A DNA stretch of 64,000 nt from Micromonospora solifontis (GTDB lineage Bacteria; Actinomycetota; Actinomycetes; Mycobacteriales; Micromonosporaceae), in contig NZ_RJLN01000004.1 in NCBI RefSeq assembly GCF_003725545.1, positions 62,001-126,000 of the forward strand, given 5' to 3'. The notes under the pieces are model-generated. The model searched no databases. It saw nothing but the letters and a program-made list of their open reading frames with translations, and was not told where the DNA came from. Shown in pieces: positions 1 through 8,359 of this stretch; position 1 is the stretch's first letter, and every line of letters starts with the position of its first letter. The position numbers and the translations under genes were made by a program.

Positions 1-1
1 C

Positions 2-421
2 GGCAATCTGGCCGAGGCCCAGGACGCCGTGCAGGAGGCGTACATCCGGGCCTGGCAGCGCTGGTCGACGGTGTCCGGGTACGACGACCCGGAGGCCTGG
101 GTCCGGGTGGTGGCGAGCCGGATCGCGGTGAGCCGCTGGCGCAGCCTGCGCAGCCGGGCCCGGGCGTACCTGCGGCACGGGGCACAGGAGAGCGTGCCGG
201 GGCCGGGCATCGACACGGTGGAGGTGGTGGCCGCGCTGCGCCGGCTGCCCGAGGAGCAGCGCACCGCGATCGCCCTCTACTACCTGCTCGGCATGCCGGT
301 CGCGGAGGTCGCCCGGCAGACGGCGGCACCGGTCGGCACGGTCAAGGCACGGCTCTCCCGGGGGCGGGCGGCGCTCGCCGGGCTGCTCGCGGTGGATCTG
401 GAGGAGGCTGCCGATGCGTGA
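2..421 (+). CDS. RNA polymerase sigma factor, SigE family (5' end outside window)
   Basis: This is an ECF-type sigma-70 factor that directs RNA polymerase to a small set of promoters. The reading frame is open from base 2, so the true start lies before the window. The first visible residues (NLAEAQDAVQEAY, then RAWQRW) are the end of region 2, which melts and binds the -10 element. The C-terminal part, from RRLPEEQRTAIAL to VGTVKARLSRGR, is region 4 with its helix-turn-helix for the -35 element. The gene overlaps the next by ATGCGTGA, so the two are translationally coupled, the usual layout of an ECF sigma factor with its regulator. Which promoters it reads cannot be told from this window. 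Confidence 0.9.
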   Translation, partial: GNLAEAQDAVQEAYIRAWQRWSTVSGYDDPEAWVRVVASRIAVSRWRSLRSRARAYLRHGAQESVPGPGIDTVEVVAALRRLPEEQRTAIALYYLLGMPVAEVARQTAAPVGTVKARLSRGRAALAGLLAVDLEEAADA

Positions 422-1286
422 CGAGGACCTGACGTTCGTCGAACTGGTGCAGCGGGACCTGCAAACCGTCCGTTGGCTCGACGCCGCCGAGCTGCGCGCC
501 CGCGCGCGGCGTCGCGGCCGGCACCAGGCGGTGGGAGCCGCGGTCGTCGTACTCGTGCTGCTGTCCGCCTCCGCGGCGGCCGCCGCCGGGCTGCCCGGGT
601 GGCCGGGCCGGCCCACCGTGGCCGGGCCGGCCGCGTCCCCGACGAGCCGGGCGGAGATTCCGCGCGACGCGCTGCTGCAACCCGAGGACCTGCCGGAACA
701 GGTGGCTACCCCGTTCACCGAGACCGGTCTGGGCGAGCCGATCGTCATCGATCCGGAGTGGACGCGGTGCCTCAAGGAGCGGAAGGTGTCGCCCACCTGG
801 GAGATGTCCCGCTACTCCCGGTCCGAGTCGTTCTGGCGGGGGCCGCGGGAGAACCGGGACATGCAGCTCAGCCAGGACGTCTACCGCATCGGTCCGGAGC
901 TGGTGGCGACGCTCTCCGCCGGCATCGACCGTCGGGTCCGTTCCTGCCTGGACTGGGAGGACGCCCAGACGGGTCCGCTCGGGTACGGTTCGACCCCCGG
1001 GGAGCTGGTCACGAGGTTCACGCGCCATCGCTGGGAGGTGGTGGCCCGGGGGTTCGCCGGCGACGAGGCGATGCTGATCCGGCATACCACGGGTGAAACC
1101 CGGCGCGAAGACGCCGCCGGGGAGGTGCTCGCCGGGGCGCCCGAACCGCAGACCGTCGCGGTGGTGCGGGTCGGGGATCTGGTCACCGTCTTCGAGCTGG
1201 GCGACTGGGCGAGCGAGCCCGATTTCCGTCGGCTGGCGACGGTGGCCGCCCGGCGGATGTGCGTCGCCGCCAATCCGCCCTGCTGA
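414..1286 (+). CDS. Single-pass membrane protein, likely partner of the SigE-type sigma factor
   Basis: A 290-residue protein with a short basic cytoplasmic N-terminus (about 37 residues), one membrane segment at about residues 38-60 (rich in Ala, Val and Leu) and a large outside domain. It starts inside the 3' end of the sigma factor gene and is surely co-expressed. By position and topology it is a candidate anti-sigma factor or sensor, but the HxxxCxxC zinc motif of ZAS anti-sigma factors is absent. The outside domain carries four cysteines (in WTRCLKERK, RRVRSCLDW, ARRMCVAAN and the last residue) that could form disulfides. I do not recognise the family of the outside domain; the regulatory role is inferred from context. 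Confidence 0.75.
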   Translation: MRDEDLTFVELVQRDLQTVRWLDAAELRARARRRGRHQAVGAAVVVLVLLSASAAAAAGLPGWPGRPTVAGPAASPTSRAEIPRDALLQPEDLPEQVATPFTETGLGEPIVIDPEWTRCLKERKVSPTWEMSRYSRSESFWRGPRENRDMQLSQDVYRIGPELVATLSAGIDRRVRSCLDWEDAQTGPLGYGSTPGELVTRFTRHRWEVVARGFAGDEAMLIRHTTGETRREDAAGEVLAGAPEPQTVAVVRVGDLVTVFELGDWASEPDFRRLATVAARRMCVAANPPC

Positions 1287-1334
1287 CCCGGGTCCTGCGA
1301 CGGACCCGGGTGGGCCCGCCGCAGGACAGCGGCG

Positions 1335-2918
1335 TCAGAGCGGGATGTTGCCGTGCTTCTTCGGCGGCAGCGTCTCGCGCTTGGTGCGCAGCACCCGCAG
1401 CGCCCGGACGATCTGGGTACGCGTCTCGTGCGGCGGGATCACCCCGTCGACGTACCCGCGCTCGGCGGCGATGTACGGGTTGGCCAGCGTGTCCTCGTAC
1501 TCGGCGATCTTCTCGGCCCGGACGGCCGCCGGGTCCTCGGCGCTGGCCAGCTCGGAACGGTAGAGGATGTTCACCGCACCCTGCGCGCCCATCACCGCGA
1601 TCTGCGCGGTCGGCCAGGCGAAGTTCAGGTCGGCGCCGAGGTGCTTGGAGCCCATCACGTCGTACGCGCCGCCGTAGGCCTTGCGGGTGATCACGGTGAC
1701 CTTCGGGACGGTGGCCTCGGCGTACGCGTAGATGAGCTTGGCGCCCCGGCGGATGATGCCGTCCCACTCCTGCCCGGTGCCGGGAAGGAAGCCGGGCACG
1801 TCCACGAAGGTCAGCACCGGGACGTTGAACGCGTCGCAGGTCCGCACGAACCGGGCGGCCTTCTCCGAGGCGGCGATGTCCAGGGTGCCGGCGAACTGCA
1901 TCGGCTGGTTGGCGACCACGCCCACCGGGCGCCCCTCGACCCGGCCGAAGCCGACCACCATGTTCTGCGCGTAGAGCGGCTGCACCTCGAGGAACTCGCC
2001 GTCGTCGAGGACGTGCTCGATCACCCGGTGCATGTCGTACGGCTGGTTGGCCGAGTCGGGGATCAGCGTGTCCAGCTCCCGGTCCTCGTCCGTCACGGAG
2101 AGGTCGGCCGGGGCGTCGTAGACGACCGGCTCGTCCAGGTTGTTCGACGGCAGGTACGACAGCAGCGCCTTCACATACTCGATCGCGTCCTCCTCGTCCG
2201 TGCCGAGGTAGTGCGCGTTGCCGCTGCGGGCGTTGTGGGTGCGGGCACCGCCCAGCTCCTCCATGCCCACGTCCTCGCCGGTGACCGTCTTGATCACGTC
2301 GGGACCGGTGATGAACATGTGCGAGGTCTGGTCGACCATCACGGTGAAGTCGGTGACGGCCGGCGAGTAGACCGCGCCGCCCGCGCACGGTCCCATGATC
2401 AGGGAGATCTGCGGGATGACGCCGCTGGCCCGCACGTTGCGGAAGAAGATCTCGCCGTAGAGGCCGAGCGAGGCGACACCCTCCTGGATCCGCGCGCCGC
2501 CGGAGTCGTTGATCCCGATGACCGGGCAGCCGATCTTCATGGCCAGGTCCATCACCTTGACGATCTTCTCGCCGAAGACCTCGCCGAGGGAGCCGCCGAA
2601 GACGGTGAAGTCCTGCGCGAAGACGCAGACCTGCCGGCCGTCCACCGTGCCGTAGCCGGTCACCACGCCGTCGCCGTACGGGCGGGTCTTCTCCAGCCCG
2701 AAGTTGGTGGAGCGGTGCCGGGCGAACTCGTCCATCTCGACGAAGGAACCCTCGTCGAGGAGCATCTCGATCCGCTCCCGGGCGGTCTTCTTGCCCCGCG
2801 CGTGCTGCTTCTCGACCGCCCGCGCCGACCCGGCGTGCACCGCCTCGTCGAGCCGTCGCTCCAGGTCCGCCAGCCTGCCGGCGGTCGTGTGGATGTTGAT
2901 CCCGGTCTCGGTAGTCAC
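1335..2918 (-). CDS. pccB: Acyl-CoA (propionyl-CoA) carboxylase, beta (carboxyltransferase) subunit
   Basis: Carboxyltransferase subunit that moves CO2 from carboxybiotin to propionyl-CoA and perhaps other short acyl-CoAs, giving methylmalonyl-CoA for branched fatty acid or polyketide synthesis. The 527 residues match the full family length. Both crotonase-like halves are visible: GGARIQEGV near residue 140 and [14 protein letters not shown] near 375. [13 protein letters not shown] near 415-427 has Asp at about 420, the place where PccB-type enzymes carry the Asp linked to propionyl preference. The GTG start is set by a leaderless promoter: TATATT ends 6 nt before it. birA is transcribed divergently; that enzyme biotinylates the alpha subunit partner. 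No epsilon or alpha subunit gene lies beside it here. Confidence 0.93.
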   Translation of the reverse strand: MTTETGINIHTTAGRLADLERRLDEAVHAGSARAVEKQHARGKKTARERIEMLLDEGSFVEMDEFARHRSTNFGLEKTRPYGDGVVTGYGTVDGRQVCVFAQDFTVFGGSLGEVFGEKIVKVMDLAMKIGCPVIGINDSGGARIQEGVASLGLYGEIFFRNVRASGVIPQISLIMGPCAGGAVYSPAVTDFTVMVDQTSHMFITGPDVIKTVTGEDVGMEELGGARTHNARSGNAHYLGTDEEDAIEYVKALLSYLPSNNLDEPVVYDAPADLSVTDEDRELDTLIPDSANQPYDMHRVIEHVLDDGEFLEVQPLYAQNMVVGFGRVEGRPVGVVANQPMQFAGTLDIAASEKAARFVRTCDAFNVPVLTFVDVPGFLPGTGQEWDGIIRRGAKLIYAYAEATVPKVTVITRKAYGGAYDVMGSKHLGADLNFAWPTAQIAVMGAQGAVNILYRSELASAEDPAAVRAEKIAEYEDTLANPYIAAERGYVDGVIPPHETRTQIVRALRVLRTKRETLPPKKHGNIPL

Positions 2919-2930
2919 CCACGGAATATA
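2919..2930 (-). promoter_or_regulatory. Leaderless promoter -10 of pccB
   Basis: On the minus strand TATATT is followed by 6 nt (CCGTGG) and the GTG start codon. It is an almost perfect -10 box and by far the most AT-rich hexamer in this interval. No Shine-Dalgarno sequence can fit, so the mRNA should begin at or next to the start codon. Confidence 0.7.
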
Positions 2931-3003
2931 ACGATGGTTCAGGCCGGCGCCGCTGTGCAGTGCGCCTCACCGGCTTCCCGGCGACCGGCCCGGCGCCGCG
3001 CCG

Positions 3004-3015
3004 TAGGCTGACGGG
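3004..3015 (+). promoter_or_regulatory. Leaderless promoter -10 of birA
   Basis: TAGGCT (3004-3009) followed by 6 nt and the ATG at 3016. There is no ribosome binding site. The spacing is the same as at many other genes in the window. Confidence 0.6.
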
Positions 3016-3891
3016 ATGCCCGGCTCGCCGTACACCGATCTCGACCGACCGCCGCTGTCGGCGGCCCGGCTGCGGCGCGCGCTGGTCGCCCCGCACGGGC
3101 CGTGGCGCCGGCTGGAGTTGCGCGCGGAGACCGCCTCGACCAACGCGGACGTGGTCGAGGCGACGCGGGCCGGCGAGCCGGAGGGCCTGGTGGTGGTCGC
3201 CGAGCGGCAGACCGCCGGGCGGGGCCGGCGCGGCCGGGTCTGGCAGTCGCCGCCGCGGGCCGGCATCGCGACCAGCGTCCTGCTCCGGCCGGGCGAGGCC
3301 GTCGCGGAGCGCGGCTGGCCGCCCGTGCCACCCCAGGGGTACGGCTGGCTGCCGCTGCTCGCCGGGGTGGCCCTGGTCGAGGCGGTGACCCGGCTGGCCG
3401 AGCTGGACGCCCGCCTCAAGTGGCCCAACGACCTGCTGATCGACGGCGCCAAGTGCGCCGGCATCCTCGCCGAGGCGGTGCCCGGCGACGGCCCGGCCCA
3501 GCCGCCCGCGATCGTGGTCGGGATCGGCCTCAACGTCACCCTCCGCGCCGACGAGCTGCCGGCGAACCCGACCGGGCTGCCGGCCACCTCGCTCCAGCTC
3601 GCCGGGGCCGCCGCCACCGACCGCGACCCGCTGCTGCGCGCCCTGCTGCGCGCCCTCGCCGACTGGTACGACCGCTGGCGCTCGGCCGGCGGCGACGCGG
3701 TGGCCAGCGGGCTGCGGGACGCGTACGTGGCGGCCTGCGCGACGGTGGGCCGGCAGGTCCGGGTGCTGCTACCCGACGGCCGGGAGGTGCGCGGCACCGC
3801 CACCGGGGTGGACGCGGACGGCCAGCTCCTGGTCGACGGGGCGGAGGGGGAGCTGCGCCTCGCCGCCGGCGACGTGCTGCACCTGCGGTGA
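3016..3891 (+). CDS. birA: Biotin--[acetyl-CoA-carboxylase] ligase
   Basis: Activates biotin with ATP and attaches it to the lysine of biotin carboxyl carrier domains. The catalytic core is clear: STNADVV near residue 41, the biotinyl-AMP loop GRGRRGR at 68-74, KWPND at 135-139 with the following GAKCAGIL, then IVVGIGLNV. The C-terminal SH3-like domain (RQVRVLLPDGREVRG) is present. There is no N-terminal helix-turn-helix, so this is a monofunctional (class I) ligase that cannot act as a biotin repressor. It is divergent from pccB. The pairing of birA with a carboxyltransferase gene and a PH-domain membrane gene is, as I recall, also found in mycobacteria. Confidence 0.95.
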   Translation: MPGSPYTDLDRPPLSAARLRRALVAPHGPWRRLELRAETASTNADVVEATRAGEPEGLVVVAERQTAGRGRRGRVWQSPPRAGIATSVLLRPGEAVAERGWPPVPPQGYGWLPLLAGVALVEAVTRLAELDARLKWPNDLLIDGAKCAGILAEAVPGDGPAQPPAIVVGIGLNVTLRADELPANPTGLPATSLQLAGAAATDRDPLLRALLRALADWYDRWRSAGGDAVASGLRDAYVAACATVGRQVRVLLPDGREVRGTATGVDADGQLLVDGAEGELRLAAGDVLHLR

Positions 3892-3969
3892 GCACCCTCC
3901 GCGCGGCCGATCCCGCAGCGTGCGCCGACCGGTTACGGTCAGCGCGTCCTGTTCTGCGAGGAGGTTCCC

Positions 3970-4542
3970 GTGGCGTTCCCCGAAGACGTGCTCACCGAGG
4001 ACGAGCACGTCGTGCTGCATCTGCATCCGCACTGGAAGGCCCTGATCCGGCCCATCCTGGTGCTGGTGCTCGCCGTCGCGGCGGTGGTCGCGGGCTGGGT
4101 CCTGCTGCCCGAGGGCGACGGCGGCACCATCGCCCTGTACGTGATCGCCGCGCTCGGCCTGGCGCTGGTGCTCTGGCTCGGTCTGTGGCCGTTCCTGATC
4201 TGGCGCACCACCCACTACCTCTTCACCAATGAGCGGGTGCTGCTCCAGGAGGGCGTCTTCTCCCGGAATCGGCGGGATCTGCCGCTGACCCGGATCAACG
4301 ACCACTCCATGCACCAGAAGTTCGTCGAGCGGCTGCTCGGCTGCGGCACCCTGACCATCGAGTCGGCGGGTGAGCGGGGCCAGTCGGTGCTCACCGATGT
4401 GCCGCACGTGGACCGGGTGCAGACGAAGCTCTACGAGCTGGTCGAGGCCCACCACGACAAGCACAGCCTGGGCGACGGCGAGATGCGCGACATCCTGGCC
4501 GACATGGCCGAGGGCAAATCCCTCCGCGACCCCTCCGCCTAA
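3970..4542 (+). CDS. PH-domain (bPH2/YdbS-type) membrane protein
   Basis: A 190-residue membrane protein. Two hydrophobic segments lie at about residues 22-44 and 52-74, separated by a short loop (LPEGDGGTIA). Then comes a bacterial PH domain starting at RTTHYLFTNERVLLQEGVF and continuing through LPLTRINDHSM and LTIESAGERG, the typical bPH2 pattern. The function of the family is not established; it is often linked to the cell envelope. The GTG start has a strong ribosome binding site (GAGGAGG) 7 nt upstream. It lies 78 bp after birA on the same strand. The 3' end runs into a C-rich stretch that leads to a long inverted repeat. Confidence 0.85.
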   Translation: MAFPEDVLTEDEHVVLHLHPHWKALIRPILVLVLAVAAVVAGWVLLPEGDGGTIALYVIAALGLALVLWLGLWPFLIWRTTHYLFTNERVLLQEGVFSRNRRDLPLTRINDHSMHQKFVERLLGCGTLTIESAGERGQSVLTDVPHVDRVQTKLYELVEAHHDKHSLGDGEMRDILADMAEGKSLRDPSA

Positions 4543-4574
4543 CCCCCCTGCCCCCTGCCCCCGCCCCCGCCCGT

Positions 4575-4634
4575 GTTGATCAAGGGGTTTGCGTCGGGAC
4601 AGCCCGGAAATCAGACGCAAACCCCTTGATCAAC
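4575..4634. repeat. Long perfect inverted repeat (GTTGATC-tipped), convergent terminator position
   Basis: Arms 4575-4595 and 4614-4634 are perfect 21-bp complements with an 18-nt loop; each arm ends in GTTGATC at its outer tip. The left flank from 4543 is nearly pure C-rich (CCCCCTG units) and the right flank to about 4680 is G-rich, so the wings can also pair. It sits between two convergent genes and can end transcription from both sides. Similar elements lie at 9225-9285, 11381-11452 and 45597-45655, so it belongs to a dispersed family rather than being a plain terminator. Confidence 0.85.
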
Positions 4635-4678
4635 CGGCCGAGGCGGCGCGGGGTGGGGAGGGTGCGGGTGGGGAGGGG

Positions 4679-5398
4679 TCAGCGGCGGGGGAAGCGGCGG
4701 GGGGTGGGTTGGAGTTCGGCGGCCAGCTCGGCGTCCAGGGTGCTGCCCAGGCCGGCGTCGGCGGCGGCGGGGCGGCCCTGGGGCGGGGTGTAGTCGGGTC
4801 GCCGGTCGGACTTCCGGACCGCCGGTGCCGTCCGCTCGCCGGGCCGGGGCTCGGTCTCCTCCAGCTCGCTGACCGACTCGGCCAGCTCCGCCACCGGGTC
4901 CATCTCCGCCACGTTGTCCCACTCGTCCCTGGGGATGGCGTGCCAGGTCTCATCGGCGTGCTGCGGGACCGGCTGGAAGACGAAGGTCCGGTACGACCAG
5001 AACCGGAACAGGGTGGCCAGCAGGACGCCCCCGGTCTTGGCGATGTTCAGCATCAGCAGGCTGTGTATGCCCATCCCGTACTTGGCCGCCGCCAGGACGC
5101 CGAGTTCGATGAGCAGGCCCGTGGCGTTGAACAGGAAAAACAGGGTGTATTCGCGCTTAAGTGCCGCACTCGGCCGATCTCGGTACGTCCAGTGACGATT
5201 CATCAGATACGACGTGATCGTCGCCACGATGGTCGCGATCACCGTCGCCTTGAGCTGGCCGTCGCGGAAAACCGTGAGTGCCAGCGCATTGAACACCGCG
5301 TAATTGATGACGGTGTTGATGCCGCCGACGATGCCGAATTTGAGCGCCTCGTGGACGAACTTCTGCCAGCGCTCGGGCAGTAGACGGACAAGAGGCAT
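4679..5398 (-). CDS. GtrA family membrane protein (first of two paralogues)
   Basis: A 239-residue protein with the four-helix GtrA fold: KFGIVGGINTVINYAVFNAL, AATIVATITSYLMNRHW-like second helix, LFFLFNATGLLIELGVL, and a last helix ending in ATLFRFWSYRTFVF, the family's C-terminal signature. GtrA proteins are thought to pass or present polyprenyl-linked sugars across the membrane for envelope glycan modification. After the fourth helix there is an added acidic then proline-rich tail of about 100 residues, not part of the core family. I chose the ATG at 5398 because AAGG lies at a proper distance before it; a GTG three codons upstream is too close. A paralogue follows immediately upstream. 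Confidence 0.85.
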   Translation of the reverse strand: MPLVRLLPERWQKFVHEALKFGIVGGINTVINYAVFNALALTVFRDGQLKATVIATIVATITSYLMNRHWTYRDRPSAALKREYTLFFLFNATGLLIELGVLAAAKYGMGIHSLLMLNIAKTGGVLLATLFRFWSYRTFVFQPVPQHADETWHAIPRDEWDNVAEMDPVAELAESVSELEETEPRPGERTAPAVRKSDRRPDYTPPQGRPAAADAGLGSTLDAELAAELQPTPRRFPRR

Positions 5399-5461
5399 GC
5401 GGAACACCTTAGGTCAGCGGGCAGGGCCGACTCGGCCCGGCGGGACGGGGTGGGCGGTAGG

Positions 5462-5998
5462 TCACGCCCCGGACTCTCGGTCGTGGCTCGTTCCCGGAAC
5501 GGGCGGAGTTCCCGCCTCAACGAAAACGAACCGCCGGTACGACCAGAATCGGAACAGCGTCCCGAGGCCGGTGCCGACGATGAAGCTGGCGATGTTGTCG
5601 GCCAGCGGGGTCTGGAACACCGCGGGCCACACGGCGCCCAGCCCGTACCGGCTGATCGCGAGGCAGGCGATCGCGATGCCCAGGCCCACTCCGTTGAAGA
5701 AGAAGAAGAGCGCGTACTCCCGGGCCGGGTGGGAGCGCTGGCGGTGCCGCCAGGTCCAGAACCGGTTGCCGAGGAAGGCCACGGTCGCCGCGATGACCGT
5801 GGAGATGGTCTTGGCCAACACCGGGGGCAGGTGCCGGACGCTGGCCAAATAGTTGAAGAGCGCCAGGTCGACGAGGAACGCGAAACCGCCCACCGTGGCG
5901 AACTTGCTCAGTTCGTGGACCAGGTGCCCGAAGCGGTCGACGAGCGCGCCGAGCGGGCCCCGGCGGGTGTGCGGAGACTCCGTCTGGTCCCGGGTCAT
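5462..5998 (-). CDS. GtrA family membrane protein (second paralogue)
   Basis: A 178-residue protein with the same four-helix GtrA layout as its downstream neighbour: ELSKFATVGGFAFLVDLALFN, a second helix ending LGNRFWTWRH, LFFFFNGVGLGIAIACL, and GTLFRFWSYRRFVF at the end. It is transcribed just before the other GtrA gene with 63 bp between them, probably as one unit. The shared LFRFWSYR-FVF end and the matching helix order suggest an old tandem duplication, although the sequences have diverged well. The start at MTRDQTES is preferred; an in-frame start 18 codons upstream adds a basic stretch that does not fit the family. Substrate unknown, presumably a polyprenyl-phosphate sugar. Confidence 0.85.
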   Translation of the reverse strand: MTRDQTESPHTRRGPLGALVDRFGHLVHELSKFATVGGFAFLVDLALFNYLASVRHLPPVLAKTISTVIAATVAFLGNRFWTWRHRQRSHPAREYALFFFFNGVGLGIAIACLAISRYGLGAVWPAVFQTPLADNIASFIVGTGLGTLFRFWSYRRFVFVEAGTPPVPGTSHDRESGA

Positions 5999-6326
5999 CG
6001 TCGCGGCCACTCGCCGAGAGTACCGGTTCCGGACACCTGGGAGCGGTAACAAGCAAGGAGTGGGACCGCGCCCGTCCGGCGGCCGCCGGCGCCCTTCGCC
6101 GGTCGACCGCGGTTTCCGATCTCCGTGAGCGGAGCGTAACCCGCTGTCGCGGATTTGTGGAGCGCATCACGGAATCGTCGTTCGTGACACCGGCGTGCGC
6201 TTCCGCTCATGGTGCACCCGCGGACGGTCGGCGCTGTCGGGACTCGTCGAAGGTTCTCCGCAAGATTTGCGTGAAACTGCGCGCGAAAGCGGGTATCAGA
6301 TCGCGATGCCGCAGCGTGGCCGTACC

Positions 6327-6344
6327 TTGTGCAGTTCTTCACAA
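6327..6344. promoter_or_regulatory. CRP-like or Rex-like operator upstream of pckG
   Basis: TTGTGCAGTTCTTCACAA. It matches the CRP/GlxR consensus TGTGA-N6-TCACA at 9 of 10 fixed bases and the Rex consensus TTGTGAA-N4-TTCACAA at 13 of 14. It ends 10 bp before the predicted -35 box, a place more typical of an activator site than of a simple block of RNA polymerase. The sequence alone cannot decide between the two families. Confidence 0.55.
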
Positions 6345-6353
6345 CCAGTCCCA

Positions 6354-6382
6354 CTGACTGGCGAGGCAGCCCGGTTTACGCT
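6354..6382 (+). promoter_or_regulatory. Predicted pckG promoter
   Basis: CTGACT (6354-6359), a 17-nt spacer and TACGCT (6377-6382). Transcription would start near 6389, leaving a leader of about 90 nt before the ATG. Confidence 0.45.
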
Positions 6383-6478
6383 GAGCCCAATCCCAGGTTT
6401 CCACGAAGGCGACGCACTCGCTCGCCAGAACTCGTGCATCCCATACATCGGTCAGCGTCGACCACAAGGAGATGTGAC

Positions 6479-8320
6479 ATGGTTGCTCCGGCTACTGTTC
6501 GGGGTATCGATCAGGCCCCGACGTCCCACCCCAAACTGCTCGCCTGGGTACGTGAGGTCGCGGAACTGACCACCCCCGACCGGGTGGTCTGGGTGGACGG
6601 GTCCGATGACGAGTGGCGCCGCCTCACCGACGAGCTCGTCGAGAGCGGCACCCTGATCCGGCTGAACCCCGAGAAGAAGCCCAACTCGTTCTACGCGCGG
6701 ACCGATCCGACGGATGTCGCCCGGGTCGAGGAGCGCACCTTCATCTGCTCGGTGGACGAGGCGGACGCCGGCCCCACCAACAACTGGATGGCGCCGGCCG
6801 AGATGAAGCGGACGATGACGGACTTGTACCGCGGCTCCATGCGCGGGCGCACCATGTACGTCATCCCCTTCTGCATGGGCCCCGTCGAGGCCGAGAGCCC
6901 GATGTTCGGCGTCGAGATCACCGACAGCCCGTACGTGGTCGCCTCGATGCGGATCATGACCCGGATGGGCTCGAAGGTCCTGGAGGCGATGGGCGACGAC
7001 GCCGACTTCGTGCACGCGCTGCACTCGATCGGCGCCCCGCTCGCGCCCGGCCAGCAGGACGTGGCCTGGCCGTGCAACGAGACGAAGTACATCTCGCACT
7101 TCCCGGAGACCCGGGAGATCTGGTCGTACGGCTCCGGCTACGGCGGCAACTCGCTGCTGGGTAAGAAGTGCTACTCGCTGCGGATCGCCAGCGTGATGGG
7201 CCGCGACGAGGGCTGGCTCGCCGAGCACATGCTGATCCTCAAGATCACCTCGCCGGAGGGCAAGGTCTACCACGTCGCCGGCGCCTTCCCGTCGGCGTGC
7301 GGCAAGACCAACCTCGCCATGCTGGAGCCGACCATCCCGGGCTGGAAGGTCGAGACCATCGGTGACGACATCGCCTGGATGCGGTTCGGCCCGGACGGCC
7401 GGCTCTACGCGGTCAACCCCGAGTACGGCCTCTTCGGCGTCGCGCCGGGCACCGACTGGAAGACCAACGCCAACGCGATGCGGACCCTGGACCGGGGCAA
7501 CTCCATCTTCACCAACGTGGCCCTCACCGACGACGGTGACATCTGGTGGGAGGGCATGGGTGAGCCGCCGTCCCACCTGATCGACTGGAAGGGCAACGAC
7601 TGGACGCCGGAGAGCGAGAACCTCTCCTCCCACGCGAACAGCCGGTTCTGCACCCCGATCACCCAGTGCCCGATCCTGGCCGACGACTACTACGACCCGA
7701 ACGGGGTGCCGATCGACGCGATCCTGTTCGGCGGCCGGCGGCGGGACACCATCCCGCTGGTCACCGAGGCCCGCGACTGGGTGCACGGCGTCTACATGGG
7801 TGCCACGCTCTCCTCGGAGACCACCGCCGCCGCGTCCGGCGCGGTCGGCGTGGTGCGCCGCGACCCGATGGCCATGCTGCCGTTCATCGGCTACAACGCC
7901 GGTGACTACTTCCGGCACTGGATCGAGATGGGCAAGGGCGCCGACGGCGACGAGTCCAAGCTGCCCCGGATCTACTACGTCAACTGGTTCCGCAAGGACC
8001 CCGAGGGCAACTTCCTCTGGCCCGGGTACGGGGAGAACTCCCGGGTGCTCAAGTGGATCATCGAGCGGCTCGAGGGCCGCGCCGAGGCCGTCGAGACCCC
8101 GATCGGCATGGTCCCCGCCCAGGACGCGCTCGACGTCGAGGGCCTGGACATGACCCCGGAGGACGTGCGGATCGCCCTGAAGGTCGACCCGGAGGAGTGG
8201 CGCAAGGAGCTGCCGCTGGTCACCGAGTGGTTCGAGAAGTTCGGGGACAAGCTCCCCGGCGTCCTCTGGGCCGAGCTGGACGCGCTGCGCGCCCGGCTCG
8301 ACGCGGAGCCGCAGAAGTAG
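6479..8320 (+). CDS. pckG: Phosphoenolpyruvate carboxykinase (GTP)
   Basis: Turns oxaloacetate and GTP into phosphoenolpyruvate, CO2 and GDP, the entry step of gluconeogenesis. 613 residues is the normal length of the GTP-dependent class. The signature P-loop [13 protein letters not shown], with its reactive cysteine, lies near residue 270-282. Other conserved blocks are [34 protein letters not shown] and the guanine-site region NWFRKD. I place the start at the ATG at 6479 because AAGGAG lies 6 nt upstream and MVAPATVRG fits the family; the open frame runs 50 codons further upstream but that part overlaps the promoter and looks non-coding. The dyad at 6327-6344 suggests control by a CRP-type or Rex-type regulator. 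Confidence 0.97.
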   Translation: MVAPATVRGIDQAPTSHPKLLAWVREVAELTTPDRVVWVDGSDDEWRRLTDELVESGTLIRLNPEKKPNSFYARTDPTDVARVEERTFICSVDEADAGPTNNWMAPAEMKRTMTDLYRGSMRGRTMYVIPFCMGPVEAESPMFGVEITDSPYVVASMRIMTRMGSKVLEAMGDDADFVHALHSIGAPLAPGQQDVAWPCNETKYISHFPETREIWSYGSGYGGNSLLGKKCYSLRIASVMGRDEGWLAEHMLILKITSPEGKVYHVAGAFPSACGKTNLAMLEPTIPGWKVETIGDDIAWMRFGPDGRLYAVNPEYGLFGVAPGTDWKTNANAMRTLDRGNSIFTNVALTDDGDIWWEGMGEPPSHLIDWKGNDWTPESENLSSHANSRFCTPITQCPILADDYYDPNGVPIDAILFGGRRRDTIPLVTEARDWVHGVYMGATLSSETTAAASGAVGVVRRDPMAMLPFIGYNAGDYFRHWIEMGKGADGDESKLPRIYYVNWFRKDPEGNFLWPGYGENSRVLKWIIERLEGRAEAVETPIGMVPAQDALDVEGLDMTPEDVRIALKVDPEEWRKELPLVTEWFEKFGDKLPGVLWAELDALRARLDAEPQK

Positions 8321-8359
8321 AGGTGTGACGGTTGCCCGCACCGGGCAACAGCTGATCCC

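Larger units (their letters stand above)
5999..6478. other. Divergent intergenic region, gtrA pair / pckG
   Basis: These 480 bases hold no credible gene. They are less GC-rich than the genes around them. On the right they contain the pckG promoter, a dyad at 6327-6344 and a leader of about 90 nt ending in a strong ribosome binding site. The left part should hold the promoter of the gtrA pair, but I see no clear boxes there. Confidence 0.6.
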
